64,000 nt of DNA from Ligilactobacillus saerimneri DSM 16049 (GTDB lineage: Bacteria > Bacillota > Bacilli > Lactobacillales > Lactobacillaceae), in the NCBI RefSeq assembly GCF_000423265.1, contig NZ_AUHQ01000001.1, positions 102,301 to 166,300 of the forward strand, given 5' to 3'. Numbering within the stretch: the first letter of the stretch is position 1; each line of letters begins with the position of its first letter. The notes beneath the pieces were generated by a model. It had not been told where the DNA came from. It saw only the letters and a program-made list of their open reading frames with translations, and did no database searches. Positions 36,614 to 45,818 of this stretch are shown here, one piece after another. The translations under genes and the position numbers were made by a program.

Positions 36614-36709
36614 AGGATCCCTCATCTCTTTATCTACTCGGTTCTTTATTCTTAGTGTATAATTATTTTAAACATGAATAAACACTTTTCACTAATGGAG
36701 GAAGCATTT

Positions 36710-37138
36710 ATGAACGATTGTATTTTTTGTAAAATTATTGCTGGCGAAATCCCTAGTGTCAAAATCTATGAAGATGATGATGTGTATGCCTTCATGGATA
36801 TTTCTCAAACTACCCCTGGTCATACCCTGTTAGTACCTAAGCAGCACGTGGCTGATATTCTCGCATATGATGCTGATTTGGCAAGCAAAGTTTTCAGTAA
36901 GCTCCCTATGATCGCACGAGCAGTTAAAAATTCTGATCCAGCCATCAAAGGTTTAAACATCGTTAATAATAACGGTGAAGTGGCTTACCAATCTGTCTTC
37001 CACTCCCACATTCATATTATTCCCCGGTACTCTAGCGCAGATACTTTTGCCATTCGTTTCAGCGATAATAGTGCTGATTACAGCGCTGAACAACTCCAAG
37101 CACTAGCTGCCAAGATTGTAGCTCACTTGGAAAAATAG
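36710..37138 (+). CDS. hit: HIT family hydrolase (Hit/HinT)
   Basis: Protein of 142 aa of the histidine-triad family, likely hydrolysing AMP-lysine-type nucleotide adducts. It starts NDCIFCKIIAGEIPSVKIYEDD and has the triad HSHIHIIPR (HxHxH). The start was set at ATG 36710, after GGAGG with 8 nt spacing; the longer frame would swallow that RBS. Convergence of hit, ecsAB and prsA repeats the Bacillus order. Confidence 0.95.
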   Translation: MNDCIFCKIIAGEIPSVKIYEDDDVYAFMDISQTTPGHTLLVPKQHVADILAYDADLASKVFSKLPMIARAVKNSDPAIKGLNIVNNNGEVAYQSVFHSHIHIIPRYSSADTFAIRFSDNSADYSAEQLQALAAKIVAHLEK

Positions 37139-37141
37139 CAC

Positions 37142-37435
37142 ATGCGGACAAGAACCAAAATCGCCCTTACGTTTATCGGTGGTGTTAGTACCTGGGGATA
37201 CTTAGAATGGCGGCACTTCAAACAGCAGCGATCAACAGATTTGGGGTTCGACCAAGTTAAAAATGACCTCCAGCATGCGGCTTTTGTTTGGGAACAAATC
37301 AGCGGCAAGACTAATCGTCTATTAGCAACTGTCGTGACTGCCCAAGCAGATTTGCTTCCATTAAAAGATAAAATTGCAGCCTATACCGCTGCCATAGAAA
37401 AATGGAATACAGCATTGGAAACAAAGCTCCATTAA
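37142..37435 (+). CDS. Small YtxH/YhaH-like hypothetical protein
   Basis: Protein of 97 aa, 3 nt after hit and so co-transcribed. One short N-terminal hydrophobic segment (IALTFIGGVSTWGYLEW) is followed by a charged helical tail with periodic Leu/Ala (about 40-97) that could form a coiled coil. Position matches yhaH beside hit in Bacillus, but sequence identity to YtxH-type proteins is not certain. Function unknown. Confidence 0.7.
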   Translation: MRTRTKIALTFIGGVSTWGYLEWRHFKQQRSTDLGFDQVKNDLQHAAFVWEQISGKTNRLLATVVTAQADLLPLKDKIAAYTAAIEKWNTALETKLH

Positions 37436-37509
37436 TACGCTTGTAGGTCAGGACACTTTCTAAAAAATGTTTAAATTAATTACTACTTACCCCCTTCCTG
37501 TTTCTGGTC

Positions 37510-37521
37510 CTGTGGTATAGT
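37510..37521 (+). promoter_or_regulatory. Extended -10 promoter of prsA
   Basis: TGGTATAGT (37513-37521) gives a TG-extended -10 about 55 nt before the prsA start; the -35 region is poor. Confidence 0.4.
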
Positions 37522-37574
37522 AGGACATGTTATTAAATTTACTTTTCACAATTTAGATAGAAACGGATGTGTTT

Positions 37575-38471
37575 ATGCTTATGCAGAAAAAATGGTTAGT
37601 TGCTTGTGCTACTATCCTGGCTTCAGTCAGCCTGGCAGCCTGCTCCAAAACGGTTGCTACAACTTCCGGTGGTAAGATTACCGAAAGTGAATATTACAGT
37701 AGTTTGAAAAAGACTTCATCTGGTAAGCAAGTATTGCAACAGATGATCTTAAATAAAGTCTTGGAAAAGGAATACGGTAAAAAAGTCACTGACAAGGACG
37801 TTGACAAAGAATATGCCAATTACAAGGACCAGTATGGTTCTAGCTTTAACAGTGTCTTGCAACAAAATGACTTGACCAAATCAGCTTTCAAGAAGCAATT
37901 ACGGTCCAACCTTCTCTTACAAGAAGCGGTTAAGGATAACGTTAAGATCACTCCTTCAATGCTCAAGAGTCAATGGAAGTCTTATGAACCTAAGATTACA
38001 GTGGCACATATTCTAGTTTCTAAGAAGAGTACAGCTGAAGATATCATTAAAGAACTACAAAAAGATGGTAGTTACAAAAACTTCAGTAAATTAGCTAAAG
38101 AAAAATCCACTGATTCATCTAGCAAGAAGAATGGTGGTAAGCTCGATTCTTTCGACAATACGGATACCAACTTAGATGATGACTTCAAGAAGGCCGCTTT
38201 TGCCCTCAAGCAAGGAACCTTCACCACAACTCCTGTCAAGACTAGTTATGGTTATCACATCATCTACTCCATCAAGAATCCAGGCAAGGGTAAGATGTCT
38301 GATCACACTGCTGAACTGAAGAAGCAAATTATCGCTAGTGAAATGAACGATACGACTACTTTGCAATCAGTTATTTCCAAGGTCCTGAAGAAGGGGAACG
38401 TCTCCATTAAAGATAACGACCTGAAGAATGTCTTATCAGACTATACTTCAAGTTCATCAAGCAGTAATTAA
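37575..38471 (+). CDS. prsA: Foldase lipoprotein PrsA (peptidyl-prolyl isomerase)
   Basis: Extracellular lipoprotein of 298 aa that helps fold secreted proteins. Signal peptide with lipobox LAAC (Cys about residue 23). The N- and C-terminal chaperone-like lobes flank a parvulin domain (about 133-225: [19 protein letters not shown] ... GGKLDSF ... FALKQGTFT ... SYGYHIIY). A Ser-rich tail ends the protein. Three possible starts exist (GTG 37569, ATG 37575, ATG 37581); ATG 37575 has GGA 7 nt upstream. Confidence 0.93.
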   Translation: MLMQKKWLVACATILASVSLAACSKTVATTSGGKITESEYYSSLKKTSSGKQVLQQMILNKVLEKEYGKKVTDKDVDKEYANYKDQYGSSFNSVLQQNDLTKSAFKKQLRSNLLLQEAVKDNVKITPSMLKSQWKSYEPKITVAHILVSKKSTAEDIIKELQKDGSYKNFSKLAKEKSTDSSSKKNGGKLDSFDNTDTNLDDDFKKAAFALKQGTFTTTPVKTSYGYHIIYSIKNPGKGKMSDHTAELKKQIIASEMNDTTTLQSVISKVLKKGNVSIKDNDLKNVLSDYTSSSSSSN

Positions 38472-38521
38472 ATTCGTTACTCTTAGCCACAAATAAGCAT
38501 GAGGGATACTCTCATGACCAA

Positions 38522-38574
38522 ACAAAAACCAGACAACAATCTCCGCTGCGGAGCTGTTGTCTGGTTTTTGTTTT
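38522..38574. terminator. Bidirectional terminator between prsA and yhaM
   Basis: A 15-bp hairpin (AAAACCAGACAACA with complement, inner CTCCG/CGGAG) with A-rich and T-rich flanks, serving both convergent genes. Confidence 0.9.
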
Positions 38575-38579
38575 AACAT

Positions 38580-39557
38580 TTATTCATCTTGTTGCTCAGA
38601 CTGGTCGGACCAGTTTTGGGGCCGGTAAAATTTCAAATTATCTTTAGCGAAAATCCGTCCAGAAAATTCTCCTGGTTCAGTCTTTTCCAATGCCGACCGT
38701 ACCATCTGAATTGAAGCATCCAGTTCATCCAATTGGTGCAATACATCGGCTTCTAAGAGGTGAGGTCGGACTGGTGAACCATACTCTAACAACCCGTGGT
38801 GAGCTAAGATCATATGGCGCAGTAACACGATGTTTTCTTTCTTGGTGTCAATTCCTGTCTCATCACAAACCTTGATGATTTCTTCGTCTACCAAAACAAT
38901 ATGTCCTAAAAGATTGCCTGCTAAAGTATACTCTGTGCCAACGGGTCCACTCAACTCGAGCGTCTTACCTAAATCATGAAGGATTGCACCCGCATACAAC
39001 AATGAGGCATTGACGTGTTGATATTGTTGGGTAACTGCTTTAGCCAACCGTAAAATCGATAAAGTATGGTAAGCCAAGCCAGCTACAAACGCATGGTGAT
39101 TCTTCTTGGCAGCTGGATAGGTAAAAAAGTCTTTTTGGTACTTGTGCAGTAACGCATAAATAATCTTTTGCCAATCAGGATCAGTGATGTCTTCAATATA
39201 TTCTTTAAACTCATTTGCCATTTCCTTGGGGGCTTCTGGAGCCGTCGGCATGTATAATCCCGGATCGGCATAAGCCCCCGTCGTTACTGGTTCCAGCCGC
39301 GTAATCCGCACTTGCCGGTTATCTTGGTAATTAATCAAACTTCCAGTTAGCAAGACCACTGCCCCTGGAACCAACTGGGTTAAGTCTTCAGAACTTGGAT
39401 CCCAATACATCGCAATTACTTCACCTGATTTGTCAGCAAAAGTTAAAATCAAGTATTGTTTACCATTTTTTGAAACACGCCGTTCCACTCCTTTAAGGAG
39501 GACATGCAGGTGAATTTGTTCACCCACTGCGTAGTCAAATAATCTTTTTTCAGCCAT
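38580..39557 (-). CDS. yhaM: 3'-5' exoribonuclease YhaM
   Basis: Exonuclease of 325 aa. Residues about 10-90 form an OB-fold nucleic acid-binding domain; about 145-300 form the HD domain (HHAFVAGLAYHTLSILRLA, GAILHDLGKTLEL, HMILAHHGLLEYGSP). The start was moved seven codons in from the longest frame to ATG 39557 (MAEKRLFDYAVGEQ), with GGAGGA immediately upstream. The gene sits near prsA and the YlbF-like gene, as in Bacillus. Confidence 0.94.
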   Translation of the reverse strand: MAEKRLFDYAVGEQIHLHVLLKGVERRVSKNGKQYLILTFADKSGEVIAMYWDPSSEDLTQLVPGAVVLLTGSLINYQDNRQVRITRLEPVTTGAYADPGLYMPTAPEAPKEMANEFKEYIEDITDPDWQKIIYALLHKYQKDFFTYPAAKKNHHAFVAGLAYHTLSILRLAKAVTQQYQHVNASLLYAGAILHDLGKTLELSGPVGTEYTLAGNLLGHIVLVDEEIIKVCDETGIDTKKENIVLLRHMILAHHGLLEYGSPVRPHLLEADVLHQLDELDASIQMVRSALEKTEPGEFSGRIFAKDNLKFYRPQNWSDQSEQQDE

Positions 39558-39645
39558 TTTTCCTCCATCTCTATGCAAGAAAGTTCCCCCTCTTGCCTCA
39601 TACCATCATCTGACAAGAGCAGCACCTACTTCTCTTGCTATTTGA

Positions 39646-39684
39646 AGAGAGGGAGTGGACATAATTGTTCTCCACTCCCTCTCT
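39646..39684 (-). terminator. Terminator after the YlbF-type gene
   Basis: A perfect 14-bp hairpin (AGAGAGGGAGTGGA and complement); the T-tract on the minus strand is short (CTTC), so termination may be partial. Confidence 0.6.
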
Positions 39685-39714
39685 TTGGCCATTCGTCCAT
39701 ATGAGTAACTGTTA

Positions 39715-40062
39715 TTATGATTCGTATAATTCAGTGATTGGCTTGAACAAGGCTTGTTCAATGTCATCAACAACCACGCTCAAGGCCCGTTCTTTTTCCA
39801 TCAGGCGCTTAACTGCATCGAATGAAGCTGCCTTTTGTCCAATTTCGTGCATCTTCTTGGCCTCTTCCGGCTTGATATCTGCTAATGAGCCATCTTGTTG
39901 CCGCTTTTGTAATTCATCTTGTGCTTTGCGTAATTCTTGGAAAACCGCATATGCTTCTTCGTCTTCCTTCAAGGCCGCAAAAGCAGCTTGCAATTCTTTA
40001 TATTCTTTAATTTGGCGTAAGTCAGCTTGTAACTGATTAGCCGTATCGTAAATATTAACCAC
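39715..40062 (-). CDS. YlbF/YmcA family protein (YheA-like)
   Basis: Protein of 115 aa, all helical, of the YlbF/YmcA/YheA superfamily. It opens VVNIYDTANQLQADLRQIKEYK-like and has a Gln/Glu-rich middle. YlbF and YmcA in Bacillus act with YaaT on RNase Y; YheA's role is unknown. Lies upstream of yhaM as in Bacillus. Start GTG with GAGGAGG. Confidence 0.88.
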   Translation of the reverse strand: MVNIYDTANQLQADLRQIKEYKELQAAFAALKEDEEAYAVFQELRKAQDELQKRQQDGSLADIKPEEAKKMHEIGQKAASFDAVKRLMEKERALSVVVDDIEQALFKPITELYES

Positions 40063-40104
40063 GATTATTCCTCCTCAATGTAACTACGTTTATTATAACA
40101 TTGA

Positions 40105-42177
40105 TTAACCACCAAACCAGTTACTAATTATTTGTTTGCTGTTTGAGAACCATTCTTTAGCTTTACTCTTCAAGTTATCGCCAGTGTTCTTAATTTCATT
40201 CCAAACATCTTCACCCTCTGAGCTATTGGCTTGTTTAGCTTTGGCCATAGTTGAAGCTGACTGAACATCAAATTGAGTTTGCGCGGTATTCGGCAGAATA
40301 CCCTCCATTTCGGTCTTAAAGAGTAGTGATCCACCCCGTACTCCCTCATCTTGCAATGAATGATTACTTGAATCAAAGCCAACCCAGGTGGCAACCACTA
40401 TATCCTTGGTATAGCCAACATACCAGTGGTCCTTATCAGCTTGGTTACCTTTACCAGTATTTTCGGTTGTCCCTGTTTTACCAGCAATAGTATATCCATC
40501 AGGCTTGGCTGTATATCCAGTCCCGCCAGCTGCATAAACATCTAGCATCATGCTAGTCATTTGGTTGGCCACCTTAGTAGACATGACTCGCTTGGACTTT
40601 GGTTCTGCATCGACAATAGTCTTTCCCGTTGCGTCCACAATCTTGGTAATGTAATGTGGCGTCTGGCGCGTGCCATCATCAGCAAATGCCGTATATGCCC
40701 CTGCCATTTGTTGCGGTGAGACCCCTTTATCCAAACCACCGAGGGCCAAACTTAGATTCTTATCATCTTTATTTACCGGCAAGCCAAACTTTTTGACCGA
40801 ATTGTAACCAGCATTAACCCCAATTTTATTGAGGAGCCATACAGCTGAGGTATTCTTGCTCAGTGCTAATGCTTTGTACATCGGCAATTCACCACTATAT
40901 TGATTATCCCAATTATGCGGTTGATAATGATTAGTCCCATAAGCACGATATTCATCTTTGATCATTGAATCGTAATGATAGCCATCCTGCAAAGCAGGTG
41001 TGTATACCGCTAATGGTTTGATCGTTGAACCTGGAGACCGTACTAGCTGCGTTGCCCGGTTGTAGCCACGGAAAACATGACTTCCTGAGCGACCACCTAC
41101 AACCGCCATTACCCCACCAGTCTTAGGATCAACTGCGATCGAAGCTCCCTGTGCTTGGGCGCCATCAGTTGCGTTGTAAGGAAAAAGAGCATCATTTGCA
41201 AAAGCATTTTGCATCTTTTGTTGGTATGTTTGATCCAAAGTAGTATAAATCTTGTATGCTCCGTTCATCACATCTTTTTCAGATAGGTCATACTCATTAA
41301 TTGCTTCGTTGATCACTGCATCGAAGAAATATGGGTACCGGTAACCTGATTTGTACTGGTAGCGATCATTTGTAGTCATCGCAGTTTTCTGGTATTGAAC
41401 CATTTCATCTTGACTGAGTTTGTTATTTTCATGCATCAAGCTTAAAACCACATTCCGACGCTGCGTCGCAGCCTGCGGATGATCTTTGGGATTAAAACCA
41501 TTAGGGCTAGTCAGCATCCCTGCCAAGGTGGCCGCTTGGGGAACACTTAGTTGACTAGCATTAACTCCGAAATACTTGCGGGCGGCATCTTGGACACCCC
41601 AGACCCCATTGCCAAAATAAGCATTGTTTAGATACATTGCCAAAATCTGCTTTTTGGAATACGTATTCTCAATCTGCATGGCAATAAAAATCTCTTTGGC
41701 TTTCCGCGAAAAAGTCTGTTGTTGGGTTAAGAAAGCATTTTTCGCCAGCTGTTGGGTAATGGTGCTCCCCCCACCACTGATATAGTCTCGGTGGAGAAGT
41801 TTGTTTTTGACATATAACAAACCAGCCCGGGCAATACCTTTAACTGAAAAACCGTATTCTTTATAAAAATTGCGGTCTTCCGTTGATAACACCGCTGCTT
41901 CAACATGCGGTGAAATCTGGTCCAAATCGACCCATGTTCCCTTTTGGGAATAAAGATACCCCGCTTTGTTATTATTGTGGTCATAAATTGTTGTTGTCTG
42001 TTTAAGCTTAGAATTTAAACTTTTAACATCAGCTGTTTTAGCAACAAAAACCAGGTAAGTCGAGCTGAGGAAGATGATCGTTAGACCAACTACTATCAAC
42101 CACCGCGTCACCTGGTACCGATGCCATTTTCGCTTAATAAATTCCCACAAATTTGTTAACCATGGTACATTCTTCAT
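40105..42177 (-). CDS. Class A penicillin-binding protein (PBP1A/2A type)
   Basis: Bifunctional peptidoglycan synthase of 690 aa. One transmembrane helix (about 25-47). Glycosyltransferase domain (about 75-250): STEDRNFYKEYGFSVKG and GGSTITQQLAKNAFLT. Transpeptidase domain (about 330-620): SxxK as SPGSTIKP, SxN as ALSKNTSAVWL, and KTG as IAGKTGTTENTG. The last 50 residues are polar. Catalytic residues are all present. Location near yhaM is reminiscent of pbpF of Bacillus, but I would not transfer that name. Confidence 0.93.
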   Translation of the reverse strand: MKNVPWLTNLWEFIKRKWHRYQVTRWLIVVGLTIIFLSSTYLVFVAKTADVKSLNSKLKQTTTIYDHNNNKAGYLYSQKGTWVDLDQISPHVEAAVLSTEDRNFYKEYGFSVKGIARAGLLYVKNKLLHRDYISGGGSTITQQLAKNAFLTQQQTFSRKAKEIFIAMQIENTYSKKQILAMYLNNAYFGNGVWGVQDAARKYFGVNASQLSVPQAATLAGMLTSPNGFNPKDHPQAATQRRNVVLSLMHENNKLSQDEMVQYQKTAMTTNDRYQYKSGYRYPYFFDAVINEAINEYDLSEKDVMNGAYKIYTTLDQTYQQKMQNAFANDALFPYNATDGAQAQGASIAVDPKTGGVMAVVGGRSGSHVFRGYNRATQLVRSPGSTIKPLAVYTPALQDGYHYDSMIKDEYRAYGTNHYQPHNWDNQYSGELPMYKALALSKNTSAVWLLNKIGVNAGYNSVKKFGLPVNKDDKNLSLALGGLDKGVSPQQMAGAYTAFADDGTRQTPHYITKIVDATGKTIVDAEPKSKRVMSTKVANQMTSMMLDVYAAGGTGYTAKPDGYTIAGKTGTTENTGKGNQADKDHWYVGYTKDIVVATWVGFDSSNHSLQDEGVRGGSLLFKTEMEGILPNTAQTQFDVQSASTMAKAKQANSSEGEDVWNEIKNTGDNLKSKAKEWFSNSKQIISNWFGG

Positions 42178-42252
42178 TAACCTTAATATTCCTTTATTCG
42201 TTTTTGCCTATTTTATCACATTCTCAATGATAGGGGCATTTTAGGAAAATTC

Positions 42253-42711
42253 TTAAGCATTTTTCATATGTTGCTTAATCATAGTTCCCACCTGATTGGC
42301 ACTTTCCGCACTATCGCAGATCAAGACTAGTGTGTCGTACCCTGCCAATGTCCCTAAGACATGCGGGATCTGGTAATCATCAATGACTGCTCCCAGGCCG
42401 TTGGCATTGCGCGCAATCGTATGAACGATCAACATAAATTGTACCTGATCAACTTGACTGACATTATCTCTAATACTTTTATAGAGGCGTTCGCTCTGGT
42501 CCGCTGGTTGGTGCTTATAGACCACATAGCGTACCTGTCCGGTATTGTCAGCCTTTTTGGTAATATGTAATTCTCTAATATCTCGTGAAATCGTGGCTTG
42601 AGTTGCCTTAATTCCCCGGTCTTTAAGTATTTTGATTAGTTCTTCTTGCGTTCCAATGCGATTTTGGACAATTACACGTTCAATTATGGCTTGCCGCTCT
42701 TCTTTCTTCAT
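42253..42711 (-). CDS. argR: Arginine repressor ArgR
   Basis: Arginine-sensing regulator of 152 aa. N-terminal winged helix (about 5-65: RQAIIERVIVQNRIGTQEELIKIL ... ATISRDIRELHI); C-terminal arginine-binding/hexamer domain (AVIDDYQIPHVLGTLAGYDTLVLIC). The start was set at the second of two adjacent ATG codons, 7 nt after AGGAG. No arginine genes are adjacent. ARG-box-like dyads occur at 8152 and 62283 in this window. Confidence 0.95.
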   Translation of the reverse strand: MKKEERQAIIERVIVQNRIGTQEELIKILKDRGIKATQATISRDIRELHITKKADNTGQVRYVVYKHQPADQSERLYKSIRDNVSQVDQVQFMLIVHTIARNANGLGAVIDDYQIPHVLGTLAGYDTLVLICDSAESANQVGTMIKQHMKNA

Positions 42712-42763
42712 CATTTTTCTCCTATTCATTATTCTTTATAAATATCCAAAATCCATTATATCA

Positions 42764-43432
42764 TTAACCATACTTCTTTTTCAGAACAGTCTGATGAACA
42801 GCAATCACCCCTCGACGGGTCAACGCCTCTTGGGCACAAACGTGGGACCGTAGCGTTTTACTAATTGTTGGTAAAGTGGAATTAGCAATATTAGCAATCA
42901 TATCCCGAGTAAAAGTTCGAGGCAAATAGACAAAACCTTGCCTGGTATCCCCAAAATAATGAGCTAGTGCCAAAATCGTCATCCATATGCGATCAGGAGC
43001 AGCAGGCTGCGAAACCGCTAAGGTCATGTCCTCGCTAATCGTTCCCTGATAAAAGCAGTCCTCAAATAATACATGTTTCCATCTCAGGTTCATTGCTTCT
43101 AACGCACGCAACGCATGGGGATTGATCTTCAATGCTACCACATCTGTCCAAGCCATAAAGTAATACTGATTCTTAATGAAACTTTTCTTTTGACAACAAC
43201 GCCCAAAAGGAAAAAAGTGTTTGGTAGCAATAAAGCGGGAAAATGGTTTGCCATCTTGTTCCAATAAGTCAACTTTAACTAACCCTTTCAGAACATAAAA
43301 AAGGGTTCCTTCCAGCTCTTCGTCAGCAATCGTTGTTCCTTGCTTGTATGCTGTTAAAGGACAGTTGGCTACCAAGTATTCACACTCAGCTTGACTGAGA
43401 CCAGTTTCATGCAGTGAAGCCGCAATATCCAT
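42764..43432 (-). CDS. Crp/Fnr family transcriptional regulator
   Basis: Regulator of 222 aa. Cyclic-nucleotide-type beta-barrel at about 25-120 and a winged helix at about 165-215 (FVYLPRTFTRDMIANIANSTLPTISKTLRSH). It has several Cys (25, 81, 82, 125 and 200 approximately), so redox sensing is possible, but no Fnr-type CxxC cluster is seen. Paired with argR: in lactobacilli such Crp/Fnr proteins (ArcR/FLP type) often control arginine deiminase genes, which is only an inference here. Strong RBS AGGAGG. Confidence 0.85.
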   Translation of the reverse strand: MDIAASLHETGLSQAECEYLVANCPLTAYKQGTTIADEELEGTLFYVLKGLVKVDLLEQDGKPFSRFIATKHFFPFGRCCQKKSFIKNQYYFMAWTDVVALKINPHALRALEAMNLRWKHVLFEDCFYQGTISEDMTLAVSQPAAPDRIWMTILALAHYFGDTRQGFVYLPRTFTRDMIANIANSTLPTISKTLRSHVCAQEALTRRGVIAVHQTVLKKKYG

Positions 43433-43578
43433 GTTTTCACCTCCTTTTTGCGTAACTATATCACATTAAAAATAGCGCTTACATAAAATACTTTAAATAT
43501 CATTCTTTTTTTATGAAAATATCATCGTCATCCCGTATCCTTTTTATCGGGAGCAAAAAGTTAGTGCTAAATAAACTA

Positions 43579-43608
43579 AGCGGCTGTGAAAAGTTTCTCC
43601 CAGCCGCT
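43579..43608 (-). terminator. Terminator-like hairpin after the ugd remnant (dispersed element)
   Basis: AGCGGCTG/CAGCCGCT stem with inner AGAAACTTTT, a third copy of the CTGGGAGAAA-type element; weak T-tract. Confidence 0.55.
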
Positions 43609-43618
43609 GGTTACTTTT

Positions 43619-44412
43619 CTAATTTTGATGAAAAAGATCCCGTGTATAAAGTTTATCTTGCACATCACTCAATTCGTCACTATACCGGTTAGTAATAATC
43701 AGTTCACTCATTTCTTTGAACTGCTGCAAATTGTTAATAACTGGATTGCCAAAAAAAGGTATCCGGCTGTGCCAACAATGGTTCATAAATGATTACTTTG
43801 GCTCCTTTAGCACGAACCCGCTTGATCACACCCTGAATCGCAGACTCACGGAAATTATCCGAGTTTGTTTTCATAGTGAGCCGATAAACACCGATCACCA
43901 CTGCTCGTTCCTTTTGAGGACTGTACACTAAATCATTAGTATAGTCATAATAACCGGTCCGTTTGAGGATCTGGTCAGCAATAAAATCCTTCCGCGTACT
44001 ATTAGCGGTGACAATTGCTTCAATTAATTCTTCTGGAACATCCTGATAATTGGCCAATAACTGTTTTGTATCTTTAGGTAAACAGTAGCCACCATAGCCA
44101 AAAGATGGATTATTGTAGTAATCACCGATCCGTGGATCCAAGCAAACAGCTTTAATAATCTCCTGCGTGTTTAAGTCATGAACCTCCGCATATGTATCCA
44201 GTTCATTAAAATAAGCTACGCGTAAAGCTAGATAAGTACTAGCAAAAAGTTTGGTAGCCTCTGCTTCTGCTAAACCCATGAACAAAACCGGGATATTCTT
44301 ACGCAAGGCTCCTGCCTGTAAAAGGTCTGCAAAGGTTTTAGCCCTAGTGATTGTTGCTGGTTGATCATTTTTTGTTGTAACAATGATCCGGTTAGCATTT
44401 GGGTGGTCGACT
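43619..44412 (-). pseudogene. ugd: UDP-glucose 6-dehydrogenase remnant (5'-truncated and frameshifted)
   Basis: The frame preserves the C-terminal half of Ugd: NRIIV at about 44400, [39 protein letters not shown] and [18 protein letters not shown], which includes the catalytic Cys. The NAD-binding N-terminal half is missing. Near the end a run of seven T (plus-strand A, 43751-43757) shifts the frame: before it reads PDTFF, and after it the frame continuing [13 protein letters not shown] ... YTRDLF is in another phase and stops at 43619. Two independent lesions show a dead gene. Ugd makes UDP-glucuronate for capsule/EPS. Confidence 0.88.
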
Positions 44413-44617
44413 CGTTATAGTTTCCATTCCGCGTTGTTTGCTTTCCAGTAATATAGATCTTAGTTGTTAAAACATAAGTTGGAATTACGACCCAGGCGCT
44501 CCAAACATAGCCAATTGCAGCACACACTATTGTCCCCGCCATGATGACCCACCACCGGTGGAGTAACGCTTTAATTAGATTTAATAAGTCAACTTCGTTA
44601 TATTCATTTGTGTTCAT
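44413..44617 (-). pseudogene. N-terminal fragment of a Wzz/EpsA-type chain-length/kinase-activator protein
   Basis: From ATG 44617 the frame encodes NEVDLLNLIKALLHRWWVIM, a membrane helix and VIPTYVLTTKIYITGKQ. This is the start of the polysaccharide co-polymerase family that opens Gram-positive EPS operons. After about 68 residues the sequence turns into ugd in another reading phase, so the rest of the gene is lost. The apparent 129-residue frame is thus a chimera of the wzz start and out-of-phase ugd. The junction is near 44405-44415. Confidence 0.85.
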
Positions 44618-44662
44618 TCCTATTCCACCACCATTGCGTTCCCTCTTATCTAGGTGCACTAA

Positions 44663-44706
44663 TAAAAAAGTTCACTATCCCTTATTAAAATAAACAATAG
44701 TGAACT
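44663..44706 (-). terminator. Terminator of the truB-ribF operon
   Basis: Stem AGTTCACTAT/ATAGTGAACT followed by TTTTTTATT on the minus strand. It now lies just upstream of the wzz fragment. Confidence 0.85.
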
Positions 44707-44858
44707 ATTTTGGTGCAATGCACGCCAAATAAACTATTCGTTGTGTAATCTCTGTGCCAACTTAAACATGCCATCTTGCTCACCTACTCAACTGTTAATC
44801 ATATTCACAAATAATTATACAGTTTTTGATACCGCTTACCAGTTAATATATCTATAAC

Positions 44859-45806
44859 CTAGAAACTAGCTAAGAGCTTACGACTTTGGGCACGGTCTGC
44901 TTGCAATTGACTGATCAACTCATCAATGCCATCAAATTTAATCATTGGCCGCAAATAATACATCCATTCAACCGTTACCTGCCGTCCATAAACTTGACGG
45001 TTAAAATTGAACAAATTGATCTCAACAGTTCGGGCAAGATCATTCCCGAAAGTTTCGTTATTGCCGATTGACGCCATCCCCTGGTACCAAGTACTTTCAC
45101 CGTCCAAACGCACGCGAACAGCATAGACCCCATCTCCAGGGATTCGTTCCTGGGCCCACGGTAAAACGTTAAGGGTAGGAAAACCTAGCTCTCTACCGCG
45201 CTGGAAACCATGAACAACTTTGCCATGGACCTGATAGTGGTAGCCCAATAGGCGGTTGGCCTCCGTCATCTGTCCAGTGGCTAGGGCCTGTCTGATCCGG
45301 GTTGAACTAACTTTTTGGCCGCCATCACAAAGGTGGTTGACACACATAATGTTAAACCGTCCCTGGGCATACTCAGGCAGAAGAGGCATAGTAGCAATAG
45401 CTGGGGGGCCATAAGTAAAGTCCGCCCCTGCGACTAAGTAACGTGCCCGGAGAGCAACGGCATATTTATCAATAAATTCCTGCGGTGGCATATATACTAA
45501 ATTTTCATCAAAAGTAACAATGTATAAAATATCTACTCCTAACGCTTCCATCCGCTCAATTTTTTCCTGATTAAGCGTTAAATAGCGCATGGTATCCTTG
45601 GTAACATCTGTAAAGAAAATCTTGGGATAGATATCAAATGTCAATACAGCTAGGGGCAGGTGTGTATTGTGAGCTTTCTTGCGGGCTACATTGATTACCC
45701 GTTGGTGGCCCCGGTGAACGCCATCAAAGAAGCCCATTGCTAAGACAACATCTGAATTAGGAATCTGCGTCTGGTCATATGGTTCAGTTAATCGAATTAT
45801 TCGCAC
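44859..45806 (-). CDS. ribF: Bifunctional riboflavin kinase/FAD synthetase
   Basis: Makes FMN and FAD, 315 aa. FAD synthetase domain (about 15-180): VLAMGFFDGVHRGHQRVINVARK with the HxGH, and KVSSTRIRQAL. Riboflavin kinase domain (about 185-315): GKVVHGFQRGRELGFPTLNVLPW, GDGVYAV, TVEINLFNFNRQVYG. The start is GTG with AAGGTG upstream. Directly follows truB, the usual order. Confidence 0.96.
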   Translation of the reverse strand: MRIIRLTEPYDQTQIPNSDVVLAMGFFDGVHRGHQRVINVARKKAHNTHLPLAVLTFDIYPKIFFTDVTKDTMRYLTLNQEKIERMEALGVDILYIVTFDENLVYMPPQEFIDKYAVALRARYLVAGADFTYGPPAIATMPLLPEYAQGRFNIMCVNHLCDGGQKVSSTRIRQALATGQMTEANRLLGYHYQVHGKVVHGFQRGRELGFPTLNVLPWAQERIPGDGVYAVRVRLDGESTWYQGMASIGNNETFGNDLARTVEINLFNFNRQVYGRQVTVEWMYYLRPMIKFDGIDELISQLQADRAQSRKLLASF

Positions 45807-45818
45807 TCTATCACCTTC

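Noticed and set aside
44270..44659. A 129-residue gene as read by the longest frame
   Set aside because: Only its first ~68 residues after ATG 44617 match a Wzz-type protein; the rest is ugd sequence read out of phase.
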